A stretch of 64,000 nucleotides of DNA from Pardosa pseudoannulata (taxonomy: Eukaryota > Arthropoda > Arachnida > Araneae > Lycosidae). A program made the position numbers and the translations under genes. The DNA lies in contig CM063505.1 in NCBI GenBank assembly GCA_032207245.1, forward strand, positions 174,143,200 through 174,207,199, read 5' to 3'. The notes beneath the pieces were generated by a model. It searched no databases. It had not been told where the DNA came from and saw only the letters and a list, made by a program, of their open reading frames with translations. Shown here piece after piece: positions 11,101 to 20,800 of this stretch (position 1 is the first letter of the stretch; the number at the start of each line of letters is the position of its first letter).

Positions 11101-12674
11101 TGTTGACCTGTGTCAACCAACCTATAACGAAGCATAAGATTTGTGAAAAAGCGTGGCGAATTTTAATTTGTATATGAGCAAATGACAGCTGGTACTGAAG
11201 AAGGATACTAAACTTTTACTATTAGGTTCAGCTTCAAAATATTCCTAAACAGCAAATTATCAAAAAAGCACAACACCCTCTATGGACTTATTTCTTTTCA
11301 GAATAAAATATAATGTGTGTGTGTTCACTAATTGCTAAATTTTATGATAAATGAAATCACCACTATTTCAATTTTATATATTTTTGAACATTTACAAGAT
11401 TTGTTTTTATTTAAAAATTAAAAGTAAAATATGTTATTTTCAATTTTTAAAATAAAACTTTTGACTTCAGACAACATTTTACTATGATTTTCCAAGCCCA
11501 AATATCTAATTTTATAGATAAAAAACCAATACTTTAGCACAAATATTCAGAGAGATTTGAATACTTAAAAATTTAGCTTGATTGTAGAAATGAAACATGC
11601 CAAACAAATAACATTTACATGAATAATATAACTAAGGAAATTTGAGAAACTATTGAAAAAAATATTTCAGAAAGGATTTTTTTTCTGATATTTTCTGAAA
11701 TATAAAAGTGTATTACAAACTGTAATTCTGTCATGCCAGCAGTTTTCAATTATATGATATAATACAATTTTAAATATATTTATATGTTGGTATATGTATT
11801 AAAAAAATAAAGAAAAAATTTTTGTTGTCAGATCTAGAATTAAATATGCATTATGTTGATAACATAATTAATAATTATAGACTGAAGTATGTGTGGATTA
11901 TCATAAGGTTCTGAATTCAATATTCACTTATAATTGTTTTCAAGGTTAATACAGAAATACCAACCATCAAAATATATTGAACTTAATAATACTATATCTG
12001 AATTCAGTAAAAGAAAAGAACAAAAGTAAATATAATCTTAAATTATAAGCACAATTTCAATGCATACCCGAAATTAATAAATAATCAAATTTACAAATAA
12101 ATAGCTGCATAATTTACTGTTGCTTCAATAATTTACTGTTTAAAAATTATTTTCATTTAAAAAAGATTAATCCATTTAATTAATATAACACAAATGAACT
12201 CTCAGATTCATATATACACAAATATATAATTTACAAATTGAAAAAAATAATAATAGATATTAACTAACTTAAGTATTTAAAATGTTTTATTTATTTAAAA
12301 TATTTTACAAATTAAAATTCTAAAACTTTTTTATAAAAAGCATTTTGATACGATGAATAACTCGAATTTAAACATTATGCGCTTTTTAATTAAAATACAA
12401 ATAGTAATGCAATATACAAGTAGATTCTAATTTTCTTTTATTACATTGAAATAATTTAATTTTAAAATTATTACTGCGATCATAAACAATTCTTTCTCAA
12501 AACAATGTTTTTAAAAATCGCCACAGTATCATTAAATAAATTACGCCTCACCCACAAAATTTTGACTTCTAGTTTCTAAACTTCCTTCCAACTTACTTTA
12601 TAATATACCAATGCATTTTCATCCCCTCTTTTAATGGTAACTGTCATATTGAACCTCGTATTATCTTTACTCAT
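324..12674 (-). CDS. CNRIP1: CB1 cannabinoid receptor-interacting protein 1 (CNRIP1/CRIP1) family gene, 4 exons, 161 aa
   Basis: CDS exons in transcript order are 12674-12597, 7166-7069, 4800-4656 and 488-324 (stop 326-324). Each intron is GT-AG and the phases (0, 2, 0) join exactly. The product is 161 aa, against 164 in human. Family landmarks seen in order are YYKQDGERF near residue 23 (human FYKVDGQRF), SYKFLLNFRPPQIVKSVSL (human [20 protein letters not shown]), an LQSKFYKADETNHSVWG stretch near 120 (human WQVKFYNYHKRDHCQWG) and the signature IEYECK near 142. Vertebrate members are small cytosolic proteins that bind the C-terminal tail of the CB1 receptor and adopt a RhoGDI-like beta fold. 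Arthropods have no known CB1, so the partner here is unknown. The start is the only ATG that opens exon 1 in frame, and it lies about 650 bp from the divergent DRAP1 start. Introns are long and full of mobile-element relics, none of which break an exon. Confidence 0.9.
1117..2617 (+). mobile_element. Decayed IS630/Tc1/mariner-superfamily DNA transposon, interrupted by a SINE
   Basis: The ends form imperfect terminal inverted repeats sharing GCTGTTC[G/A]CACATT (left from 1117, right end at 2617), each next to a TA dinucleotide (1115-1116 and 2618-2619), as expected for TA target-site duplication. The plus strand between them reads as a transposase broken over several frames: an N-terminal helix-turn-helix-like part from 1264, then KMINVDLNLRKVKKHNVHC, YEKHLSKEKWKTIV and YLNDCNKKR (about 1786-1980), then FMIVAGFSYNGKVKIKS (about 2066-2118) and a C-terminal part to about 2570. 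The expected first catalytic Asp (TLDE-type motif) reads as TISE, and there are several frameshifts and stops. It is dead. Without the SINE it would be about 1.3 kb, the normal size for the superfamily. Confidence 0.8.
1411..1583 (-). mobile_element. tRNA-derived SINE (family A), inserted in the Tc1/mariner relic
   Basis: On the minus strand it starts with a tRNA-like head containing an A-box-like stretch (GGCCGAATGGTTAGGGTGC) and a canonical B box GGTTCGAATCC. A body follows (AATCGG, TTAAGCAGTAGGTCCCGGTCTCATTAG in shorter pieces) and it ends in CCAAACC repeats. It lies between two parts of the transposase reading frame. An A-rich stretch (about 1588-1612) ending in AAAGGT sits beyond its head and resembles AAAGAAAGGT at 1401-1410, probably an A-expanded target-site duplication. 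Confidence 0.85.
2692..2880 (+). repeat. Possible second tRNA-derived SINE type, degenerate
   Basis: The stretch begins with a tRNA-like head: TAGTGATTAGTATAGTATGC resembles an A box, and GGCCTGGGTTTCATTT about 30 bases on resembles a B box. About 130 bases of unique body follow, ending in an A-rich TTAAATAAAAGCAAATA. Parts of the head (CACTCAAT just before the B box) recur in the minus-strand repeat at 7655-7922, so both may belong to one family. No clear target-site duplication was found. Confidence 0.4.
3088..4150 (+). pseudogene. Decayed LINE: reverse transcriptase C-terminal half
   Basis: Plus-strand reading in broken frames gives non-LTR reverse-transcriptase motifs in order: GDSLACLLFNLVLEKW (about 3127-3172), the catalytic LAYADDIDIIGRSEW with YADD at 3236-3247, MGLTINEDK (about 3320-3346), then FKYLGTVINNK (about 3433-3465) and a C-terminal part including LNYTSFIGS-like text at about 3815. 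Stops and frameshifts run throughout. Three copies of a 43-bp unit interrupt it at about 3496-3630. The layout matches the RTE/Jockey-like reverse transcriptases common in arthropods, but I cannot assign the clade. Confidence 0.8.
3496..3632. repeat. Three-copy tandem repeat, 43-bp unit, inside the LINE relic
   Basis: The unit AACAGCCAACAAATATTCC plus the following CATTGGACTGAGAGAACAA occurs three times. The anchor ACAGCC falls at 3502, 3551 and 3594, so the second and third copies are exactly 43 bp apart and the first carries a 6-bp insertion. Copies are nearly identical, implying a recent duplication within old, decayed sequence. Confidence 0.9.
4229..4403 (-). mobile_element. tRNA-derived SINE (family A) with exact 13-bp target-site duplication
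   Basis: This is a full-length copy on the minus strand, with a tRNA-like head (GGCCGATTGGTTAGGGTGC, B box GGTTCGAATCC) and a CCAAACCA-type tail. The direct repeat TTATCCACTATTT at 4216-4228 and 4404-4416 flanks it exactly. Low divergence from the copies at 1411, 39012 and 46391 suggests fairly recent activity. Confidence 0.92.
5090..5900 (+). pseudogene. Decayed LINE endonuclease (EEP-type) fragment
   Basis: Broken plus-strand frames read like the apurinic-type endonuclease of I/Jockey-like LINEs: a GFGIFYD stretch, VNYLCGDVIAVKLSCKDHE followed by LVLVFTYLPNK (about 5265-5350), a GG-S core near 5405-5420, and a LYILNRSKAFTFV-like segment near 5510-5555 followed by a CVDYISNL-like segment near 5615-5645. 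Stops and frameshifts are frequent. It lies in CNRIP1 intron 2, on the opposite strand to the gene. It may belong to the same family as the RNase H fragments further on, which I could not test. Confidence 0.6.
6388..6533. mobile_element. Fold-back element (palindromic MITE-like), about 146 bp
   Basis: The left arm CTTACTTTGGACATTGCAG (6392 onward) pairs with the right arm GCAACGTCCAGAGTAAG (to about 6529). The pairing continues inward through CGAATGTTCATTGTGATGTC against GACGTCACAACGAACATTCG to GCTAGC near the middle. Arms are about 60 bp with scattered mismatches and there is almost no unique core. The right arm contains a consensus CRE (TGACGTCA, 6483-6490). No confident target-site duplication was found, so the transposon class is open. 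Confidence 0.75.
7655..7922 (-). repeat. Possible tRNA-derived SINE of a second type, minus strand
   Basis: The minus strand starts near 7916 with GAAGCCCAGTGGTATCGGAG (A-box-like), followed about 35 bases on by GGTCCAAGGTTTAACCC (B-box-like). A roughly 200-base body with higher G+C than its surroundings follows. The spacing suits a tRNA-derived head. The body is unrelated to SINE family A and I do not recognise it. No target-site duplication could be defined. Confidence 0.45.
8738..8880 (+). mobile_element. tRNA-derived SINE (family A), old diverged copy
   Basis: It retains GGTACAGAAGTTCATGGG, a B box changed to GGTTCAAATCC, a TTTAAGCAGTAGGTC segment and CATTAGCCC, and ends AAACCCAAC. Many substitutions and a shortened head separate it from the young copies, so it is an old insertion. 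It sits in CNRIP1 intron 1. Confidence 0.75.
9020..10680 (+). pseudogene. Decayed copy of an unclassified, repeat-encoded protein
   Basis: Four plus-strand blocks (9505-9903, 9953-10222, 10255-10440 and about 10441-10600) read as successive parts of one protein: DEFNDLITDLNLSKEASELL; KCVLHNGNKYGSIPIAHSV; CVDLKMVNFLLEQQNGHTKY with CLWDSRD; AWTSFVVVVRNFLGKCKAEN; and after a frameshift ERFHQDIKIMEVRYQG then ADYCW. I recognise this layout as a multi-copy uncharacterised family seen in arthropod and cnidarian genomes, presumably element-borne. Function is unknown. Compared with my memory of the family, about 65-75 residues seem deleted between 10222 and 10255. Frameshifts and stops make this copy dead. 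The 9020-9470 part is only weakly coding-like. Confidence 0.6.
10681..12596. other. CNRIP1 intron 1, distal part; no feature seen
   Basis: This is very A+T-rich intronic sequence. I found no coding, tRNA-like or inverted-repeat structure of note in this 1.9 kb. Confidence 0.6.
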
Positions 12675-13323
12675 GTTAAATAAATTTTATCACCACACTT
12701 GAAATCTTGAATTCATCCGTCGATCTTCACTTCCCTGCAATACACTTCGAAAAACGGCACTGTAGTTCTGCTCGGTTTTATAGCACAGAAATCGGGCGTT
12801 AGTCGTTGAATTAGCACTGCTGGGAAAGTAAAAAAAAAAAATAAATAAATAAGCCTCTCGTTTTTTGCTGTTATTTTGTTTATTCGTTTTATAAATATAC
12901 TATTGAAAATTTATTAAGATGTTAAGGATTAGATGTATATCTTATACGAAATTTACCATAAAAATGTGACACGTATCACTCAGAAAGCTTTGGATTCAGT
13001 GACTGGAAGACGCATTTTACGCTTTTTCTCATCCTTTTTATAAACGATACCCTAACGACCAGTGAATTCTGAATTAAGAAAGTCATTTACTATTGAGATT
13101 ATAATTGTGTGTTTTTAATGCAAGTTTTAAACAGAAATTTGTGATAGTGTGATTTCATTAATTTTTTTAGATCAAATGTGAAATTTGTTTTGATTGGTTT
13201 TTGAAATTTATCGGATGGCGAACAATTAAAATGTTTATAAGAGTGTAAATTGTCATGGTAAAGTATATTGTTTATCAGCATTTGTGTGTACTCCATAATT
13301 ACCTGGTTATATTAAAATAAACT
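12675..13323. promoter_or_regulatory. Shared divergent promoter interval of CNRIP1 (minus) and DRAP1 (plus)
   Basis: Only 649 bp separate the two start codons, which point away from each other. The interval is less A+T-rich than the flanking introns around 12710-12820 and 12955-13070, and contains GGATGGCGAAC at 13213-13223, a YY1/Pho-like ATGGC motif 110 bp from the DRAP1 start. No TATA box could be placed with confidence. Coordinated expression of the pair is inference. Confidence 0.55.
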
Positions 13324-16300
13324 ATGCCTAGCAAAAAGAAGAAATATAACGCAAGATTTCCTCCAGTAAGTGTGTTTTGATGGTTTTTGATTCGTGTTTT
13401 ATATTTATTTGATAAATAAATTTTAATTATTCGTATTTTTTTCCGGATGTTTGAAATTTTGCTTACGAATATGTGACAGTATTTTTTTTAAATGATATTG
13501 CTTATAATTTGCATTAACCCTAACTACAATGTTTACTTTTTTTCTCTTCCATTTTATAAAAAGTATTTAATTTTCACATTTATTTCGACTTTAAACTTCA
13601 GTTTGTTTAGAATCATGTTTACTGTTACGTTACATATTTAAAGTGCGGTTTCTAAAATTTTCTACGAATTTAAATTGTTGTTTAAAATATGACTTTAATT
13701 CCATTCCAAATACTTCAGCTTTAAAAAAGAAAAAAGAAAAGAAAAATTTCTTGTGCAGAATTTGGATCCGAAATTTATACTTGCAGAAAGCAGTTTCACC
13801 ATCTTTTAATGTTTATTTATTACTTCTGTCAGGCATGTTTGCACAGATTTTGTTTAAATTGAAATAAATTTTGTGTTTGCAGCGATTGTGACCTTTAACA
13901 TACCGTATTTTTATGTAAATTATATACTGTAGACTTTTAAATTTGAGACTTTTATCTAGTATTTAAAAAATATTTTGTTTGGGAATGGTTACTTAGCTGG
14001 AGTACCTGTTTATAATAAAAATTAGTCTTTTATTAGTAATAAATAATTAGTATTGAATAGGTTAAAGTTAAATAAATATTTTGATTTTATAAGAGTTATT
14101 CTAATGGCTCAAAGGTAAATTGTTAAAGTTTTTAGTATGTTTTAGTATGTATGTTTAGTATGTTTTAACTAGACTAAAAAGTATATGTAATATAAAACAA
14201 ATTTGAAAAAAGTCAGCAAAGCACATTTACTCATTTTCTATGTTATTGCTTAAAGTGTTAAACACCTTGTCAAATGTAGCAACAGCGGTGTTTATACTCA
14301 AATATTATGCTTTTAAAATTGTATCAATTGATGATGTTTATTAATTGCATTTTTAATATTTTTTATAGGCTCGTATTAAAAAAATTATGCAAACTGATGA
14401 AGAAATTGGCAAAGTAGCTGCTGCTGTGCCTGTAATTATTTGTATCCTTACATTCTGTCATTGTTGATATTGAAATCTTTTAATCATGAAAAGATTGATG
14501 AAAATTGCCAACTTTTATTAAATTCAGCAAATTACTTTTTAATTATATAAGGGAATTCATATAATTTATTTAATTTCATTTGTCTTTGAATGAATTGAGA
14601 GCAAGAATAAGAAATATTTCTGAAATAAGTATGTGTTAGATTAACTAAATATATAGATAATAAATTTTTGAAAATGTAAAAATCTACATATCTCATCTAA
14701 TGTTAAAAGATCTTGTATATTAGTATATAGTACTGCTATATCTTCCTTAACCAGATAATCAGCTCGAGCTTTGGAGTTATTTGTAGAATCCTTAGTGACA
14801 AAAACAAGTCTTATCACAAAAAGTCGGAATGCCAAAACATTAACAGCATCACACTTGTATGTATACTAGCTTTCATTATGTATAGCTTATTTTTATTTAT
14901 TTGGGGGGGTTTTTTTAATGTAGTGCTTGATTATTTGTTTTTATTACTTTATCTTTTTTTTTCCGATAAAAATGTTACTCAATAATTAGAATTTTTGCTT
15001 TAAAAATATTTAAACTATTTGTTCATGATATGGAGGTTAAAAAGATGAATATTCGGTGTCTGTAAATTCCTGCCATTTCAATAAATAATGTAACCAAATT
15101 GCACATTTTAAATGCCTATATATATATAACACAGTTGAACTAGGTTGACTGAATTACAAGAAGGATGCAAAACATTTTGAATCATCCAATGTCATTAAAA
15201 AATTCATAATAAAATACATCTGGACTTTAATAGATCCATTTTAAAAGAAGTAAAAATGAAGGTAAAATCTAACACTAACGTTTTTTTATTTAAAGAATTT
15301 GTATTTTTTATTTTCTTTTGCTTTGCACAATTTAAGAAATACTGAAGTCCTCAAACATATTGGAAAGCAGTGTCTTTAACATTACATGTGTTTCAGTTAA
15401 TCATTCTATTTTTTGTAATATAATCATAGCTTTCAGGGAAGTTGGTATAATATGTTCTTCATTACTATTTTGCCTTCATCAGATGAATCAATATCTTTAC
15501 TTCATAAATAATTTCTGTTTCATTAGCAACTTCCTGGTAAACATTTCAACTTGTAGCTTATATTGACTTTGATTTTATCTCAGTGGTTAGACCTAACTAA
15601 ATCCTAACAAAAGGCCCAATCATTTGCATATGTGGGGAATATAAAGGAAAGAAGCATTTATACTGAAGTTGTTTCTTCACCTTTTTTGTCTTTCTATTCC
15701 ATGAATAGCTTACCAATATCAATTGGGAAATGGATTAGGACAAAATGAAGATGTGGTTATAATGAAAATTTGAGAATTAAGGCAAAAGTACATCATTTGA
15801 ATGTTAAAAAAATCCAAGGAGAATTTCCACAGCTTAAAATATCCAAAATTTCTTTACCAACTTTCACTGTATTTATATATTTTTATGTAAGTGAAATGTA
15901 ATGATAGAAAAGACTGTGACAAACTTCATTTTTCATCCTAATTTTGTAAAATGTTTATAACATGTAAAAAAAAAACTGGACTTGGTTTGTGAGATCACAG
16001 GGTTTTTATGTCAGATCATCACATTTTTTAGGAGTATATGTTGGGTATTACCACAAGGCTGAGAGCCATTCTTTTCCTTTACTCATACATGGCTGTGCTT
16101 TGAACATGACACATGCAGTGCATCTGGTTATTGCGGCATTGGCATAATAACAAAAGACTTAAGAAACACAGTTCATTTAGTTATGTTGAGTATAACAATT
16201 TACTTGACCCTCCGGTGGAACAGTGCTTCTTAAAGTAAAGCTTTGACACTCAGTGGGTCTTCCAGGGGTCAGCTTCTATACTGATCTACTGTCTAGGGTC

Positions 16301-17827
16301 TCAAGGGAAAATTATGCTTAGATTTGCTTTTGGCAATTAGCCATTGAAATTATAAATAACATTCCAGATGGAAGTATGCTAATATATATACTGATGTTAT
16401 CAAAGAGGAGGAATCCCATGCTGGTAGTGGTGTTCTTATCAGAGATCCCAATGGAATTATCAAAATAAAGAAAAGAATTCCTGATTTCAGCTGTTTTTAA
16501 AAGTGAACTTATTGTCATTGATGAGGGACTGAGTTATGTAATGTCTTCTTTAGACCCTAAAGCCGTTTAGATTCTGACTGATTGTCATAGTGCCATATAA
16601 CATATGTCAAATTTGTGTCGTTGGGGACAAAACTGGAACATCAATTCTCACTAAATTAAAACAAGTCTCGTCCTCTTCTGATGTGCATTTACAGTGGACC
16701 TCCTTACATGTTGACATTTGGGGTAATGAGGAAGTGGATGTTTTAGCAAAGAAGAATGCTGGGGAGACATGGCTACTTCTAATTATCTGACTTACCTTGA
16801 GCTGTATTCTGATAGAAAACATCTTGGCTTGTATCTCCGGCACATTCTTGGTACCATACTGATTCCCCTGGTGGATCACTCACTATGAACTGAGTCAGAT
16901 GCATCTAGACAGCTCTTTCCTGCTTTCTTAGTTGCCATCTAAGAGACTTTGTCTTCCAAGGTAGTAAAAAAAAACCACCCGATTTGTCCAAAATGTAACC
17001 AGGAGCATGCTTCTCTGGCACATATTCTTAAGTGCCTATGTTTGTCCTACAATGACCTATCTGATTTTCTTGTGATAGTCTATCACTTTTTGAAGGTGAA
17101 TAAATTTGTAGATCTCGCATAGCAGTGGCTTGACTTGGAGATTTGCAACAACAGTAAAATTAAAATGACTGTCTTTTTCTTGTATGCACAATAAAAAGGA
17201 TTATGTTGTAATTATCTGAAGTATTTACTAATGTACCTAGGGTTTCTATGTCTAATAAATCTTCAAGAAAAATAAGAGGGCTTGAATCTATCTTAAACCA
17301 TCTACTTTTCAATGTATCCATGCATACCTATGTTATGCAACAGAATCAACAACAGATGTTGACAGTGTAATACATTGGCAACCTTCCAAAGTGCTGGCAG
17401 CAAAATATTTTTTTTAATTAGCCAAAACTCATTTTAGGGGGGGGTTGGATTCAGTAATGTTTATATGTAGTTGTTTTGCATCATTATTTCAAGTCAAAAA
17501 AATAATAATAATAAACAGTTCTTTCAAATCTTCATTTTATTTAACCTAGTACTTTAAAATTTTATGGCTTGTGTGTTCACTTACTAAGACAGTTGCCAGC
17601 AAATTAATAAAGAATATCAGAGTTCAGTTCTTGTATCCCATTGCATCATGCTAATCCTGTATGATTGAAAAAAGATAATTGAGTGAAAATTGCAAGTTAA
17701 GATTCTATTGGTAGAAATGATCCTTAGACATGTGATTACAGTTGTTTTAAGGAAAAGGGATAAAATAACTTGAATAAAATGTTACTTATCAAATGAGAAA
17801 TAGGCTGTTCTCTACAAATCTGAGCGA

Positions 17828-17863
<36 letters not shown>

Positions 17864-20800
17864 TGTGTTAAAAATTATCTTCATAAGGGACAAAATTATT
17901 TTCCTCAATTTTCAATTCTTCTTTGGGGTGGGAAATAGTTTCAATTCAGAAAGTGCAATTTCCCACTAACAAAATCATTAACTTTTACTTCTTTCTCACA
18001 AAAGTTTGGTGGCTGACAATGAATATTCCTATCTTATGGTCATTTATTTTCTATAAGCTGGTATTTTCTGATTGTTCGGGAATACTAAACTAAGCTAGTT
18101 TTGCATGAGAGTCGTGTAAATCCACTCTTAGGTGACATACTTTTAATATCATTCCTTTGACAGATTTTGTAACGAACAGATATGTGAAGGTGGTGCCCTG
18201 GATTCAGATATGATTTAATAAAATGGAGTTTTAAAGGACTTTTTGTACAAATGACTTAAGTTTTATGACTGCTTGAAGTGAATAAGTTGCCTTGTCTAGC
18301 CCATCAAATAAGAGCTCACCTTTCTTCCCAATTTACATGCCTAAATTTTAGGCTTGTCATATAAATATATACATACATTTAAAAGCATGTTTCACATAAA
18401 ACATTTCATACAGAGCTTGTGAAATACTGAAAACTTTTATATGTATATCTATACTGTTTGAAAGTGAGATTGACTTGTATTTATGGTAACTATTTAGCAA
18501 ATTTTACAAATAAGTATCTGCAAAATTAAAAAATATGCTTTTGATTCTCCTTATATCTTCATATTTTTTAATGAATATATCATTTGATCTTTTATATTTT
18601 GTGCAGTAATTCCTTTAAAAAAAAAATAAATATAATAATTGTAACATTTAAACATTTCTTTTTCTTCTATAGAAAAGCTTGTGTTCTTGCTGACAGTAGC
18701 TTTGACTTTTTAAAAACACTTGTTGCTTCAGTGCCAGATGTACAAGGAGAAGATGAACAAGGAAACCCATGTTCATTTGATGGAAGTTTATCAGGAGGTG
18801 AATTACGTGAAGCACAGTTAGTATTAAATATTTTCTTTTCCTATTCATTTTAGTAAAAAAAAAATTATTATTTTAAATTAAGATTGGTGTAAATATCTAG
18901 TGATTACATACTTGTTAGCTTTTACCTTTTCATATATAATAACGTTTGCCTGTTAATATATTTTTCCCCGTTTTGTAAAGGTCTTATCACATGTCAGCAT
19001 GTCTGTATTAATAAAACAAAGGATTCAGTTTGTGATTCCATTTCAGAGGAAGACTTCACAGATTTATTGTATGATAGCAAATAATTTTCAGTTGATTTAT
19101 TTTGGTTCAGGTTGATGTGTAAACACCTTTAATTGGTGACAGGAATCATAAACTGAATCCATTCCATTTTCAATGAATAGAGGTTTATATATAAGGCTTG
19201 TACATAATTATTTGGTAATTTATTTTCTTGTAATTTAGAAGAAAGTTTCTCTTGTACTTTTATTTCTGCAGTGGTTATTTCTTCAGTTAGGGTCTTCTGA
19301 TTTAATTTAGTCCATCATCAATTATAGCATAATCTTGGAGCTTTTATTCTCCAACTGTAACACCTAAGTTATTAATCCATAGATTCTTGAGTCTTATTTC
19401 ATTGTTTCTGTTACCAAGAGATGTTTTAAAAGAAATTTTCTTATAGAAAAAATCCTTGCTAATTTGGAATTGTCTTAATAAAAGAATTTACATAAACCTT
19501 TTACCATTAAACCAATCAACTTTAATAAATTTCTTAACCTCAACAGTGTTTGCAATAAGAGTTTGTACTGTATAAATGAGTTTTTAATCTTTCTTCAACT
19601 TTTTAAATCTTAGATCAACTCGGTATAGACGTCAGAAAGATAGAGGAAACAGTGAAGATAGTGCTGGTCCAAGTCATTCAACTGCAGATGAATCAGAGAC
19701 TTGGAGTGCTGAAGATGACGGTGATGAGGTTCCAGTATTACTTACTCTCTAGAACCCATTGCATTCTATTATTTTATAACAAATTCTATAATATTTGTTA
19801 TAAATTATCAGAATCTTTTATTGTTATTATCAGCATTGTGTAAAATAAGGAATTCTGATTTTTACTTCCTTGTATAAGGTAAAGGAAACATTGTAATTGC
19901 CCCCCCCCAAAAAAAAAAAAAAAAAATCTAGATCTAGAATTTAATGGAAATACTATTTTAAACATACCTGAATGAATTTTGACAAGTTTTAGTGTTATGT
20001 CTGTATGACAAAGAAGTTTTAATTTTCAAACTTTTTATGCTTATTTTGACCATCCCTGAGAACATTTTGACTAGTTTCTATACACACAGACATGTGTATC
20101 TGGCATAACTCATAAATGATTAGTTTCAAAGTATAAAATCCATTTTTAGAAAACAAAAATGAAAATCATATTTGCAGAGAATAATTGAGTTTTATTGTTT
20201 ATTATTTCCTGGAATGGAGTGAATTAAGAATTGTAATTGTGACAAAACTCGGTTCAAAACTTAATTTCTACTTATACTAAATCTTAATATAATTAATGTT
20301 AATGCTTTTGGTTGCCACCAATTTGTAGTACTTGGGCTCTGTGAAGACAACACTGTTACTTTGAGAAACAAAACACACTTTGAACCTTGAAGAGAATATG
20401 CAAATAATAATTATATTGACTCATCATACAAAATATTTTAAAAAAGTGTATAATTTAATAAGTATACAAAGAAGTCATGTTTTGTCCACAGAGTTTTTAT
20501 GACCTTTAGCAAATTTACATGCAGACTTTTAACTGGCATTATTCAACTATTTTTAGCTCAGTTTGTCTACTAAAATATTACCAAATTTAGTAGAGAACAT
20601 TAGAAAGATAATACTATAAAAAAATAAAGAAAAATGTTTTAAAAATTATGAATATGACATTATTGTAGTCTACATTAATTATGAGACAAATTAATAATTA
20701 AGAAGAAATTGCATTGCACTTTAACATAGCAAATGAACTTCCCCCAAAGTATTACAAAGATGATGATATTTCAGAGCTATGTCTGTATTCAATTGGGGAT

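Noticed and set aside
18584..18853. 89-codon open frame including DRAP1 exon 4
   Set aside because: Its N- and C-terminal ends are intron sequence; only 18673-18816 is exonic, as shown by phase-matched splice sites and homology.
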